Assembly (NCBI GenBank): GCA_949752795.1
Contig: OX457058.1
Coordinates: forward strand, 38,566,587 to 38,630,586
Direction: 5' to 3'
Source of the DNA: Hyperoodon ampullatus
Lineage: Eukaryota > Chordata > Mammalia > Artiodactyla > Ziphiidae
Length of the DNA: 64,000 nt
Each line of letters starts with the position of its first letter. Position 1 is the first letter of the stretch. The position numbers and the translations under genes are program-made. The notes under the pieces were generated by a model, which worked only from the letters and a program-made list of their open reading frames with translations, was not told the DNA's origin and searched no databases. Shown piece after piece: positions 55,101-62,400 of the stretch.

Positions 55101-57910
55101 GAGCTCCATGCACCCTCAGCCCAGGGGCATCCTAGTGGGAATCCTGTTTAAGGCACAGGCAGGAGTGGGCTGTCTTTGGCAGAGTCACCCAGCAGAAAAA
55201 ATCTGGTGCTGACTGAAGTCCTAGAGCCAATCAAGGACAACCATATTCCTTGGTCCATCGAGAGCAAGGGAACCAGGGAGTCCTCATCCCTTTCTTTGGC
55301 TTCTGGAACTGGAGGCGGGGGAGGGAAAAGACACCTGGGTAGAGAGTCAGGAGACTGCTCTGGCTCACTTCCAGGGAAACTTCATTCAGGCAAGTCACTT
55401 AACCTCAGTTTGCTTGTCTATAAAATGGGGATGATCACAAGGCAACCGAATCACAGGACTGATGGGAAGAATAGACTGTAATTTTCATGTGACCGTGGCC
55501 CTGAAGAATTTAATTCATTTAAATGCCAGAGAGAGTGATGTTACCAGCTCTGTGTTACAGGGGAAGCAACTGAAGTTAAGTAACTTGACTGAGGTGCAAA
55601 CCATCACGGGGAGGACCCAGGATTTGAAAGCCAGACAGCCTGGCCCGAGAGAGGATACCATTCTGGTTCTTCCTGCAGGTGAAGCAGGGCCCCTGTGGGA
55701 GGAGGCTCTCACCTTTCACCACGACCTCCAGGGTGGCCTTGCTGTCCTCGATGCCGTGCATCACCTCGCAGCGATAGATCCCAGAGTCATTGGAGCTCAG
55801 GTTCTGGATTTCCAGGGTGGCGTCGCTGGGGATGGCCGGGTAGTTGGGCAGCGTGACCCTGTCTCGGTAGGCACTGTTAACCCGCACCTGCCCTTCAGTC
55901 GCCACCAGCAGCACCAGCTCCTTCTCCTTGGAAATGCAGCTCCACTTGATTCTTGGAGCGAGGGGGGCGGTGGAGGGGGCGGTGGTCACGGGGTGCATGG
56001 GGTCGATGAAGTAGCAGGGGATGGTGAGGGAGCTCCCCAGGGGGACCCGCAGCGGGGACGGTTCAGGGATGCTGACACTCAGCGAGCTGTCAGGTTCTGT
56101 GCGGGAGACACGGGGGTGGGAGACAGACCTGTTAGTGCCCAGAGAGGACCACCCAGCCTCCCTGTCAGTGCTTCTGGAAATGACAAAATCCCACGAGTGT
56201 GCTGGTGTCTATCCTGTGCCATATGGAATTCTCTTTCCAGAGCAGCTTTCTCAAGACCTCTGGTCTCTGTGCCTCAAGACAGGAACTATGGAGCCAGAAA
56301 GGGCTGCAGAGGAGGGCAGGGGAAGCTTCAGAGGGGAGACCACCTCTCTGTTTCTCAAACTGGGGTACCCAAAGCGATGCCAAGCCATAGGATAAACAGA
56401 CCCCATCTTCCTGGAGTGATAGCTTGACTCAAGAATTGGCATAAAATTATCTGGGGATAGAAAAAATTATTATAGGGAGGAAAAAAATCCACACAACTTT
56501 TAAAGCTAAGATATAAAAATATCAAATACTTAAGGAGGTCTGCTTCAGGCTCCATCCTGACCTTGCAGAAGGATGAATCATTCTCTTTTGCTGTTGGGGG
56601 ATCGGGAGCCTAGCTGGAGAAGCATGAGAGGATCAGACATTTAAGTCTGCAAAGGGTTAGACTGGGGTGGGGTGGGATATGAGTAGACTCCACAAAAACA
56701 CATGGAGAGCATTGATAGGGAAGATGCAGCATGTCTGCCAAATCCTGTTAGAAGTCAAAGATCTTCCTGGAATTGGAAAGAAAGAGCCTTTGAAAAAATA
56801 GCACCTTTCATGGAGATTCATACACTTATTGAATCTTTTTTCCCAGGAGAACCTAGAGGTCGAAAATAAAAATGTTTCAGGTATTTGTGGGTGGCAGACA
56901 CGTAACAAGGCAGCGAAAGGGGAGCCAGGAATGTTTGGGGTGAACTCTAACCTTTTGATGTCCTGGCCGGTCACCACCAGGCCCTTCACAGAAACCTCCC
57001 TCTGATACTCAGTCCTAGCACATGACACAGTGTGGTTTCAGTGGTGGTGGTTCTCTGGGGACAGCTGGAAGTGACAGCAGCGCCTGGCTCTAAAGTTTCT
57101 AAAGCTCTCAACCAACCCTCGTGAACTGGGTGGCCTGTGTGGGCAAACCACCCCAGGTTATAGCCAGGGGTGGATATTTGTGGGTCCCAGAGCAAGAGTA
57201 CAGATGGAGACCCATGGACCATATGTCTAAATATTTAAAAGCTATAAATCAAGCCAACAGATTGTTAAGTAAAACATGTTCTATCTTCTTATTTGACAGG
57301 GATACTTTTCAAAATGAAAAGCCGGATTCAAATTTAGAATTCTTGGATTCCTTAGAGTTTTGCATTGAGATGTGTTGGCCAAGCTGGAGGAGGGGAAATC
57401 AGGGCCCCTTCTCTTCCCACCACAGCTCTGCACTTTGAGGGGTCTGTGTGTACCCCAGTCCTCACATCCCAGCTCTGTCTACACTCAAACAGCCACCCCT
57501 TCACCTCTCAGACTGGAGGCGTGGTTCCTCCATGGGAGGATGGACCCAGAGGAATGAACCATGCAGCCCTGGATGTGACTTGGGTCCAGGTGGACAGGGA
57601 ATTCTGGGCGTTCTGGGTACCCAGAGGGAGCATAGACCTGAGCGGACACATCTCACTGGCCCTACAGATTCCTCATTCTTTAGAGAGCTTTGGGGCTGGA
57701 GGAGGGTAAGAGGGGCCTCTAGGGTGATGGCCCAGAGTAAGCACCAGGACTCTGGCAGGACTAGCTTCGGTTCCCCCATCCCCAGAGTCCAGTCCTCAGT
57801 GCCTGCTGGGTAGATGAGACATGAGTGGGAATGTCCTCACCTGAAACTTCTACTGAGATGGCTGCTGCGATGACTCTCAGAGTCACAAACACGAAGAGTA
57901 AAGTGGTCAT
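22776..57910 (-). CDS. ACAN: ACAN, aggrecan core protein, complete coding region in 18 exons
   Basis: Eighteen coding segments join without frameshift into 6186 nt, 2061 residues plus TGA. The order is signal peptide (1-19), G1 (Ig 24-152, link modules 152-351), interglobular domain (351-486), G2 (two link modules 486-685), KS region (685 to about 820), CS1 (926-1095), CS2 (about 1096-1770), EGF1, EGF2, C-type lectin, sushi/CCP and a basic tail. Aggrecan is the large cartilage proteoglycan: G1 binds hyaluronan and link protein, KS/CS chains on Ser-Gly sites (roughly 110 SG by hand count in exon 12) hold water, and G3 binds tenascins and fibulins. All introns are phase 1 except those inside the link modules and lectin domain, as expected for a lectican. 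It is shorter than human aggrecan (about 2.4-2.5 kaa), mainly through fewer KS and CS1 repeats. The non-coding exon 1 is outside the window. Confidence 0.98.
23225..23407 (-). CDS. ACAN: ACAN CCP (sushi) exon
   Basis: It has 183 nt and encodes residues 1976-2037 ([16 protein letters not shown] ... [12 protein letters not shown]). The four CCP cysteines are present, with conserved CGEPP and GHW..PRITC. In other mammals this exon is alternatively spliced. The donor is gtgagc. Confidence 0.96.
24218..24362 (-). CDS. ACAN: ACAN C-type lectin exon 3
   Basis: It has 145 nt and encodes residues 1928-1976 ([14 protein letters not shown] ... [12 protein letters not shown]). The QPD and WND calcium/ligand motifs and the last two CTLD cysteines (EDCVV, VPCNY) are intact. 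The donor is gtaagc. Confidence 0.96.
25226..25308 (-). CDS. ACAN: ACAN C-type lectin exon 2
   Basis: It has 83 nt and encodes residues 1900-1927 ([20 protein letters not shown] ... SL). It contains the WIGLND signature of the C-type lectin fold. The donor is gtgagt. Confidence 0.96.
25730..25888 (-). CDS. ACAN: ACAN C-type lectin exon 1
   Basis: It has 159 nt and encodes residues 1847-1900 ([20 protein letters not shown] ... EEQEFVN). The first CTLD disulphide cysteines are present, with W.KFQGHCYR. The acceptor is gttgcag and the donor gtgagt. Confidence 0.96.
25889..29124 (-). other. ACAN: ACAN intron between EGF2 and lectin exons
   Basis: It contains one antisense CHR-type SINE at about 26690-26842. 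The rest looks unique or too diverged to assign. I see no exon. Confidence 0.75.
26690..26842 (-). repeat. CHR-type SINE, truncated, antisense
   Basis: Its plus-strand end is 'ggaccgccagggaagtcccc', with a T/A-rich tail at the left. The target duplication ccaactcgg flanks it on both sides. Confidence 0.88.
29125..29238 (-). CDS. ACAN: ACAN EGF-like 2 exon (calcium-binding)
   Basis: It has 114 nt and encodes residues 1809-1847 ([16 protein letters not shown] ... GDLCEI). The DIDEC start and six cysteines mark a cbEGF module. The acceptor is cttgcag and the donor gtacga. This exon is alternatively used in other mammals. Confidence 0.95.
32761..32967 (+). repeat. CHR-type SINE, young cetacean-type copy
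   Basis: It begins ggggcttccctggtggcaca, carries 'gagagtccgcctgccgatgc' and 'cgggttcgtgccccggtctg', and ends in an uninterrupted A-tail. A perfect 15-bp target duplication aagaaggtgtaattt lies at 32746-32760 and 32968-32982. The low divergence and intact tail suggest a recent insertion. Confidence 0.93.
33255..33425 (+). repeat. MER5/hAT-like old DNA transposon fragment
   Basis: It contains 'cccattagaatcacggtgg', 'agtgaatcagaatagctcag' and 'ggcggggcccaggtgattct', typical of MER5/MER58-type hAT elements. The subfamily is uncertain. Confidence 0.45.
33521..33639 (-). repeat. CHR-type SINE, truncated, antisense
   Basis: Its plus-strand end is 'ggaccaccagggaagtcccc', with a T-rich tail at the left. 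The imperfect target duplication agtcctgcttt/agtcgtgcttt flanks it. Confidence 0.87.
34055..34250 (+). repeat. MER5-like element with internal 51-bp tandem duplication
   Basis: The ends read 'cagtgtttctcagctctgcc' and 'aaagctgagaaccactac'. Inside, 34111-34161 and 34162-34212 are tandem copies that differ at seven of 51 positions. Confidence 0.6.
36374..36484 (-). CDS. ACAN: ACAN EGF-like 1 exon
   Basis: It has 111 nt and encodes residues 1772-1809 ([20 protein letters not shown] ... GKHCDI). Six cysteines in EGF spacing are present, without the calcium-binding DxDEC start. The acceptor is gttgcag and the donor gtaaga. The exon is open and in phase, so it can be included in mRNA, although in several mammals it is rarely used or lost. 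Confidence 0.9.
   Translation of the reverse strand, partial: TPPPVPRSPAVLGPARRQRDTSYAYAPLATLASTAT
36485..37309 (-). other. ACAN: ACAN intron between CS exon and EGF1 exon
   Basis: A mostly unique sequence of about 0.8 kb. A MIR-like stretch lies near 37085-37250. I see nothing coding. Confidence 0.7.
37310..40354 (-). CDS. ACAN: ACAN giant exon 12 (KS hexapeptides, CS1 and CS2)
   Basis: It has 3045 nt and encodes residues 757-1772 as one uninterrupted frame, with phase-1 joints at both ends (acceptor ttcctccag, donor gtattg). It begins [17 protein letters not shown], then about six hexapeptides of the type SEEPFP (KS attachment). CS1 follows, with about 8.5 repeats of 19-20 residues built on [12 protein letters not shown]. 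The irregular CS2 then has four super-repeats anchored on a [13 protein letters not shown] motif. My hand count gives roughly 110 Ser-Gly dipeptides, each a potential chondroitin-sulphate xylosylation site. Aggrecanase-type sites [24 protein letters not shown] and VSQE/LGQR are present. Confidence 0.97.
39339..39848 (-). repeat. ACAN: CS1 coding minisatellite of ACAN (about 57-60 bp units)
   Basis: This is 510 bp (170 codons) of tandem units, each encoding about 19-20 residues of the form [20 protein letters not shown]. I count eight full units and a partial ninth. The orthologous human block is a length-polymorphic VNTR of 57-bp units with many more copies. Variation between units is mostly at the EGPEA/REDLE positions. 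Confidence 0.93.
40170..40271 (-). repeat. ACAN: KS hexapeptide coding repeat of ACAN (18-bp units)
   Basis: About six 18-bp units encode [30 protein letters not shown] and SEEPST. Aggrecan carries keratan sulphate on this motif. Confidence 0.92.
40685..41165 (+). repeat. MER5A-like fragment interrupted by a CHR SINE
   Basis: The left part (40685 to about 40825) shows 'aaagtgtggtctccagacta', 'tcacctgggaacttgacaga' and 'cttaggaattctggggcggg'. It resumes at about 41115 ('atgtgtttcaataagctctc'), after the SINE. Confidence 0.6.
40826..41114 (-). repeat. CHR-type SINE, antisense, inserted in MER5A-like element
   Basis: It has a (TTTA)n tail at the left and ends with 'gccaccagggaagcccgc'. The imperfect target duplication cactatgtgtttta/gcagtatgtgtttca lies on both sides. 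Confidence 0.9.
41571..41649. mobile_element. Mariner-type palindromic MITE, 79 bp
   Basis: It starts TTGGGTTGGCCAAAAGTTCG and ends with the matching inverted repeat CGAACTTTTTGGCCAACCCAA, flanked by TA on both sides. The whole element folds into a near-perfect hairpin around a short loop (gtaagaggctatg). It is too short to encode transposase. Confidence 0.88.
42280..42620 (+). repeat. CHR-type SINE, 5'-truncated
   Basis: It starts near 'aagtggttaagaatctacct', contains 'gggttcgagccctggtccgg' and ends in (AAAT)n. The duplicated flanks aaaatgctccgttaaa/aaaatgctccgtgaaa mark the target site. Confidence 0.9.
43136..43200. repeat. (GA)n / (CAGA)n microsatellite
   Basis: A purine-rich gagagaga and cagagaga run lies about 235 bp downstream of the ACAN KS exon 11 donor. 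Confidence 0.92.
43437..43652 (-). CDS. ACAN: ACAN exon 11 (start of KS region)
   Basis: It has 216 nt and encodes residues 685-757 ([18 protein letters not shown] ... [12 protein letters not shown]). This is an acidic, Pro/Thr-rich spacer with the conserved [14 protein letters not shown] stretch and an NQT sequon. The acceptor is cctttag. The donor is gtctgt, a weak 5' splice site. From memory it is several residues shorter than the human exon around GEETTAIP. Confidence 0.92.
43925..44090 (-). repeat. MIR-type ancient SINE
   Basis: It contains 'acagatagggaaactaagtc' and 'gttaagtgacttgtccagta'. Confidence 0.6.
44985..45240 (-). repeat. MIR-type ancient SINE
   Basis: It contains 'attgagcatttactatgtcc', 'atagatgaagcagaggaaca' and 'agtgacttgcacaaggtcac'. 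Confidence 0.65.
45443..45736 (-). CDS. ACAN: ACAN exon 10, G2 second link module
   Basis: It has 294 nt and encodes residues 587-685 ([17 protein letters not shown] ... RHHAFCFRG), with [19 protein letters not shown] and the four link-module cysteines. The donor is gtatgt. Confidence 0.97.
46130..46290 (-). repeat. MIR-type ancient SINE
   Basis: It contains 'atagatgaggaaactgaggc' and 'tagagaggttaagtaacttg'. Confidence 0.65.
46424..46632 (-). repeat. CHR-type SINE, antisense, cetacean-type
   Basis: It has a T-rich tail at the left, then 'gcaggcctctcactgttgtg', and ends 'caccaccagggaagtccc'. A perfect 14-bp target duplication aagggtctgtgttt lies at 46410-46423 and 46633-46646. Confidence 0.92.
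47061..47188 (-). CDS. ACAN: ACAN exon 9, G2 first link module (second half)
   Basis: It has 128 nt and encodes residues 544-587 ([19 protein letters not shown] ... [12 protein letters not shown]). The intron interrupts the codon before YPIV, as in other lecticans. The donor is gtacag, somewhat weak. Confidence 0.96.
47189..47686 (-). other. ACAN: ACAN intron 8
   Basis: About 0.5 kb, with nothing recognisable. Confidence 0.75.
47687..47861 (-). CDS. ACAN: ACAN exon 8, G2 first link module (first half)
   Basis: It has 175 nt and encodes residues 486-544 ([17 protein letters not shown] ... [13 protein letters not shown]). The acceptor is ccacccag and the donor gtgaca. Confidence 0.97.
47862..49717 (-). 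other. ACAN: ACAN intron 7
   Basis: It contains L2-like text at about 48000-48130 and an old hAT-type element at about 48990-49325. I see no exon. Confidence 0.72.
48990..49325 (+). repeat. hAT-type nonautonomous DNA transposon (MER20-like), with insertion
   Basis: It contains 'gcaaacgttttctggaaagg', 'cattttaggcttcgtgggct', 'caaactttatttgtggacat' and, after about 90 bp of unrelated A/T-rich sequence, 'gccagtttgctgacccctgt'. A second member of the family lies at 53539-53752. I am unsure of the family name. Confidence 0.55.
49718..50122 (-). CDS. ACAN: ACAN exon 7, interglobular domain
   Basis: It has 405 nt and encodes residues 351-486 ([16 protein letters not shown] ... GQPRLPGG). It contains the MMP cleavage site DIPEN/FFG (N360-F361, genomic 50088-50108) and the aggrecanase site TEGE/ARG (E392-A393, genomic 49989-50009), at the same precursor numbers as in human. 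It has sequons NIT and NRT. The stretch [13 protein letters not shown] is longer than the human one I recall. The donor is gtaagt. Confidence 0.97.
50123..51133 (-). other. ACAN: ACAN intron 6
   Basis: About 1.0 kb of mostly A/T-rich unique sequence. I see no named repeat or exon. Confidence 0.72.
51134..51427 (-). CDS. ACAN: ACAN exon 6, G1 second link module
   Basis: It has 294 nt and encodes residues 253-351 ([19 protein letters not shown] ... RYDAICYTG). It has all four link-module cysteines, [12 protein letters not shown] and the sequon NQT. The acceptor is ttcgcag and the donor gtgggc. Confidence 0.97.
51428..53157 (-). other. ACAN: ACAN intron 5
   Basis: It contains an antisense CHR-type SINE at about 51793-51972. 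The 52150-53150 part is G-rich and unique, with a tataaata at 52853-52860 on the plus strand. Confidence 0.75.
51793..51972 (-). repeat. CHR-type SINE, antisense, diverged
   Basis: It has a T/A-rich tail at the left and ends 'ggccaccagggaagtcg'. The imperfect flanking repeat actggaacaatcctt/gctggagcacttctt marks the target. Confidence 0.85.
53158..53285 (-). CDS. ACAN: ACAN exon 5, G1 first link module (second half)
   Basis: It has 128 nt and encodes residues 210-253 ([19 protein letters not shown] ... [10 protein letters not shown]). The acceptor is ctggcag and the donor gtgagg. Confidence 0.97.
53539..53752 (+). repeat. hAT-type nonautonomous DNA transposon (MER20-like)
   Basis: It contains 'gcaaatcttttctgtaaaag', 'agtaaatattttaggtctta', 'cccataaaactttgtttaca' and 'catagtttgctgacccttg', in the same order and orientation as the copy in intron 7. 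Confidence 0.6.
53770..53930 (-). repeat. MIR-type ancient SINE
   Basis: It contains 'tggggcccagagatgttaag' and 'ccaggtcacacagcttccaa', followed by a degenerate core. Confidence 0.6.
54598..54772 (-). CDS. ACAN: ACAN exon 4, G1 first link module (first half)
   Basis: It has 175 nt and encodes residues 152-210 ([17 protein letters not shown] ... [13 protein letters not shown]). The acceptor is cttgcag and the donor gtgagc. Confidence 0.97.
54773..55712 (-). other. ACAN: ACAN intron 3
   Basis: About 0.9 kb. Weak MIR-like text lies near 55380-55600. I see nothing else recognisable. Confidence 0.7.
55713..56096 (-). CDS. ACAN: ACAN exon 3, G1 Ig-like domain
   Basis: It has 384 nt and encodes residues 24-152 ([17 protein letters not shown] ... 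ATLEVVVKG). This is a V-type Ig domain with [11 protein letters not shown] and [15 protein letters not shown] cysteines; it mediates link-protein contact. The acceptor is cgcacag and the donor gtgaga. Confidence 0.97.
56097..57840 (-). other. ACAN: ACAN intron 2
   Basis: About 1.7 kb with no clear repeat or exon. Confidence 0.72.
57841..57910 (-). CDS. ACAN: ACAN first coding exon (signal peptide)
   Basis: It has 70 nt and encodes [23 protein letters not shown] plus one base. This is a typical hydrophobic signal peptide, and the start MTTLL matches aggrecans generally. The ATG is preceded by 'ggtgaact' on the coding strand and follows a plausible acceptor (ctcttccag). The donor is gtgagg. 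Confidence 0.96.
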
Positions 57911-58041
57911 AGTTCACCTGGAAGAGAGGAGTTATTCAGAGGTTCAGATACAGTGAGGATGAGGGTCATGTGTCACATGACAAGTGTGATAAACTCCTGG
58001 CCTGTGGTTCTGAACTTGCATCGGGATAAGGAGGCTGTACT

Positions 58042-58209
58042 GTATAAGCACAGGGAACTCTGCTCAGTACTCTGTAATGACCTATATGGGAAAAGAATCT
58101 AAAAAAAGAGTGGATATATGTATACATATAACTGATTCACTTTGCTGTACAGCAGAAACTAATGCAGCATTGTAAATCAACTATACTCCAATAAAAATGA
58201 CAAAAAAAA
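58042..58209 (+). mobile_element. L1 LINE 3' end fragment
   Basis: It contains 'agcacagggaactctgctca', 'tgattcactttgctgtacag' and 'gtaaatcaactatactccaa', then taaaaatgac and an A-tail. This is the 3' UTR of artiodactyl-type L1. There is no coding capacity. Confidence 0.8.
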
Positions 58210-58384
58210 AGGTAAGGAAGCTGCATGTGACTCGAGAGATATCTTCTCCAAGAATCCCCTCCTCACAAAACCTTCACGGATTTCTCAGTTTAATTACCAG
58301 TGTGAGGCTGGAAACCTCCTCCTACCTTTTCTAGGGAACCTCTCATCTTCTGACCAGCAAAGCCTCATCCTAAAGGATCCCTGC

Positions 58385-59045
58385 AATGGTTGATTTTATG
58401 TCAACTTGACTGGGCTCCAATATTTGGTCAAACGTTATTCTGGGTGGGTCTATGAGGGTGTTTTGGGATGAGATTAACATTTTTTTGAAAGATTTTTCTT
58501 GTTTTTTGATGTGGACCATTGTTTAGTCTTTACTGAATTTGTTACAATATTGCTTCTGCTTTTTATGTTTTGGTTTTTTGGCTGTGAGGCATGTGGGATC
58601 TTAGCTCCCTGACTGGGGATCGAATCCACACCCTCTGCATTGGAAGGTGAAGTCTTAACCACTGGACTGCGAGGGAAGTCCCAAGGATGAGATTAACTTT
58701 TAAATTTGCAGACTGTGTAGAGCAGATTGCCCGGCTAATGGGGGTGAGCCTCGTCCAATCAGTTGAAGGCCTGAGTCAAACAAAACGGCTGAACCTCCCC
58801 TGAATAAGAGATAATTTCTCCTGCCTGATGACCTTCAAACTGCCTTCAGACTCGAACTGAAACATTGGTTCTTCCTGGGTCTCAAGGCTTCAGACTCAGG
58901 CTGGAACAACACCCTGGCTCTCCTGGGTCTCTAGCTTGCCAAAAACCTCAGTAATCATGTGAGCCAATTCCTTAGAATAAATCTCTTTCTATATGTATAC
59001 ACACATCCAAATGGTTCTATATCTCTGGAGAACCCTGACTAACAC
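58385..59045 (+). mobile_element. ERVL-type (MLT2-like) solo LTR, interrupted
   Basis: It contains 'ttgattttatgtcaacttga', 'attctgggtgggtctatgag', 'ccaatcagttgaaggcctga' and 'ctctggagaaccctgactaa', typical of an old ERVL LTR. A CHR SINE (58479-58683) splits it. It is an old, diverged LTR with no viral genes beside it. Confidence 0.65.
58479..58683 (-). repeat. CHR-type SINE nested in ERVL LTR
   Basis: Its plus-strand end reads 'ggactgcgagggaagtccc', with a T-rich tail at the left. A perfect 13-bp target duplication ggatgagattaac lies at 58466-58478 and 58684-58696 and is LTR sequence. Confidence 0.9.
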
Positions 59046-59481
59046 AATTCCCCAGGCCCAGAAAAGTGACATGAGTTACCCAACCTCCCTGATGAAATCT
59101 GGACCTGCCACCAACTTCAAATTCAGGAATCTTGTGTGTTTTAGGATGGAGGATGCTCCAAGATTTGGGGCACAATTCAGGGGCCTGGTTCAAGTCAGGG
59201 GAAGGATGCTCACCCAGAGAGCTCTGTGGGATGCACAGATTAATCATTTAGGAGAGAAATGAGAGCCCAGGATCCCTGGAGCCCTCTTGCTGGCTCAAAC
59301 AATGACTTCATGTGAATTAGAGAAACAAACTTTCCTTACTGCCATCTGCTGGAAAACTGTCACACTAAGTATACTAATCTTTGAAGGGCATCCCCTGCAT
59401 TACTGGGATCCTGACTCCAAGTGGGCAAGTGCAAGGTAGACCCCAAGAAAACCCATCTGAATTTGCGAGAGATCAACCAGA

Positions 59482-59590
59482 GCGGTGGTTCTCGACTTTG
59501 GCTGCACGTTGAGATCACCTGGGCTTCAGCCTGGTCCTCAGACGTTTTAAAAGTTCCCCAGAAGGTTCTAACGTGCAGCCAGGATGTGGG
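59482..59590 (+). repeat. MER5-like fragment
   Basis: It contains 'gcggtggttctcgactttgg', 'gagatcacctgggcttcagc' and 'ccccagaaggttctaacgtg', in line with a MER5/MER20-type hAT end. Confidence 0.45.
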
Positions 59591-61111
59591 CAGTCACACT
59601 GCCGACACCTGTGACTTGCACCCCATGACACGTGCCCGAGGATGGTTACTGAGCTGTTCTGTTGGATGGACCTGCATTGGCGCCTTCCCTGCCCTCCTCT
59701 CAGTCTGTGAGCATTTAGTCTTGGTTTAATGAGTGTTTGCATGCTCCGCCAGAAGGAAGGAGGAAGCCTGGAACTAAAGACAAGAGGGGAACTTTCAGAG
59801 GCTGAGAGTACTGCCCAACTGAGGCTGCGGCCAGTGTCCCTGACCTTGACTCTGTCAGCATCTGATGGCCCAGCAGGCGTCGCTATTGGCTCAGTCACCG
59901 TCAGCTGGGGCCGGATGGATGTGAGGATGAGGGCCTCCCATGGTCCCCATCTCTGGAATCTGTGCGGGAGGGGCGGGCAGGGCCCAGGACTCTGGGGAGC
60001 CTCTTGGGTGATCCCAGTCTGTCGTCTGAGTGATCTTTCCACTGCTATCCTTCATTCATTCCACATACATTGGGCACCTGAGGGGTGAAGGGCCGTCTGT
60101 ATGGGTGCTGCTGGGGCCCCAGAGATGGAGCCATGAGGCACAAAATGAGTGGGAAGTCTGGGAAATCCCAAAGGCTTAAGAAGCAGCCCCTTGCCTCTCC
60201 TCAGGGATTTTTCTCCTTAGAAGCTGTCTTCAAAAAGAAAAATCTCTGGGGCTCCAGGTTCTGGCTCTCTCAGGTCCAGTGTGATCCGTCATGGCCAAGA
60301 AATACTCCCCCGGAGGCTAAAACGGTCAGGTGTCTCCTCCACTGTGAGGAGGGGGCTAGACTTGCGGGCACCCCTCTTCCCAGAGCCTCAGGGAAACCGT
60401 GTCCAGACACAAGCCCGCCTGTTCTTCTTCCCTCAGGAACACCCTTCACGGGGAAGTTCTGTATATGTTTTCGGAGTTGTGCTTCTTTCCTCACTCTCTG
60501 AACAAGCCTGACTTTGTCCGGGAGGCAATGGTTCTCTGTGGGGCTTGGGCCCGCTCTGTTTTTCTCCCTGGCCTCGGCCAGGAATGAAAAGGGCAGGGAG
60601 TGGGCATGGGGGGGTGGGGTGTGGGCAGAGAAACTAATTTTATTTCTTCTTCTATTTTTTAAGACAAACTTTGGGGTAGAAATATCGCAATAAATATGCT
60701 CTTGTGTTTGCGTGTGTTTTCTCAGCTGTAAAGAAAATAGGGAGAAATTCCATTCTGTCTGGGTTCCAAGTGTCTCCAGGACTCACTGAGCCTTTATGTG
60801 AGGAGATGGACTTTGCCAGTCCCATCAACAGGGAGGCCTTTCTCCATGGGAGGCAGAGTTAGGTGTGGCGAGGGGATTGGGTAGCTGGGACTGAGGAAAG
60901 AGGAAGGGGGCATCTGAAATGGAGGGAAAGAGGAGCCTGGAGAGTGGGAAGTGGATGCTGGGTGAAGGCCGGGGTGTGTGAGTGGAGCTTCTGTGGGAGC
61001 CATGTGTGTGAGGTTGGGTTCATCATCAAGGAATCGGCTTTTTTAGGAGAGAATTATTAGGAGGCTTGATGGGAAAAGTAAGCTTGCTAGTGCTTTGAAC
61101 CTGAGCTGAGG

Positions 61112-61136
61112 CTGTGTGTGTGTGTGTGTGTGTGTG

Positions 61137-61170
<34 letters not shown>
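61112..61170. repeat. (TG)n(GA)n compound microsatellite
   Basis: About 13 TG units are followed by about 16 GA units. It lies in ACAN intron 1. Confidence 0.93.
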
Positions 61171-61173
<3 letters not shown>

Positions 61174-62309
61174 CATAGCTGAACACAGGAAAACCCTCCA
61201 CCTCCTCATCAGCTAGACTCTGTCCCATGGTTGCCAACCCTGCTGGGCCTTTGACCTTTATTCCATCAGATTATGGGACTGAATGGGCAACTTGCCTGCT
61301 TGCCCTGAATTCCTATTCCAGCAACGTGCAGTGGAGACCCCCAGACCTGGATCCCAGTCCTGGCTCGGCCACCTCCTGCTCTAATAACACAGGACCCACC
61401 TTCACCGCTGTTTCAGAGACCGAGCAGGATAATGTGCCAGGCAGGCCCTGCTTCTGGAGGGCGGGAGCTGTGTCTCTGGCTTGGTACCCAGCCCAGGGTC
61501 TGGCACTCATCAGGCATCCACCAGCGCCACTCTCCTCCCACCTCCCTGGTGTCAGGCCTGGGTGAGTCCCTCAGAATGTGGGGACTGGAGAGAGTTCAGC
61601 GGTTACAGGGAGGCTTCTTGCCCTGGGATGAGGGTTGGACTAGATGACTTTCCATAAAGAATAAAACTGCGTTTGCTTCAAAAACAACATCACCACCCTA
61701 GCAAACATTTGGAAAATAAGAAACTAGAGAAAATAAATCACCATAATCCTCAGTCCTAATCCAACCATTATTCGTGTTTTGATAGTTTTCCTTCTGGTCT
61801 TTTTCCTTAGGCATCTACTTGCGTTTCACGGAGTTGTAATCTTTTTGCATCCTATTTGCTTCTTCCACATAGCACGGTGGACCAAATGGCTGCTTTTGGT
61901 TCCTTCAGAACTGATGGCTTTGGGGTTTTACAATCATGACCTCACTGCCAGAAATCCTTTCTATGTGGCTGGGACAGGTGGTCTTCAGCCTCTAATCGAA
62001 GAGGAAGTGCTCATTCCTTCACGGGGTGACCCACCCATGGCTGGACAGCTCCAATTGTGCTCAATATATTTCAAGACGGAGTCAAGGTGACCCACCCCTA
62101 TTACAATTTCCACCCATGAGTTCTACCCTCAGGGACCACACTAAACAAGCCCACTCCTCTTTTATGGGACTCATACCAGATCTTCAGGGGTCTAATCTGC
62201 TCTCCCATCTGCTGTTCTCCTATGGAGACATTCCTAGTTCCTTCAAATGTTCCTCATGTGGCTTCTCCTCCCTCCCTGGAGCCACAGAAGGTCAAAGCTG
62301 GGATAGACT

Positions 62310-62400
62310 TTAGTGAACATCAAGTCCAACTCTTCCATTTCACAGGTGAAGAAACTGAGGCCCAAGGAGGTAAGTGATTTGCTCAAGGCCACACAATAAG
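62310..62400 (-). repeat. MIR-type fragment
   Basis: It contains 'aggtgaagaaactgaggccc' and 'gatttgctcaaggccacaca'. Confidence 0.5.
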
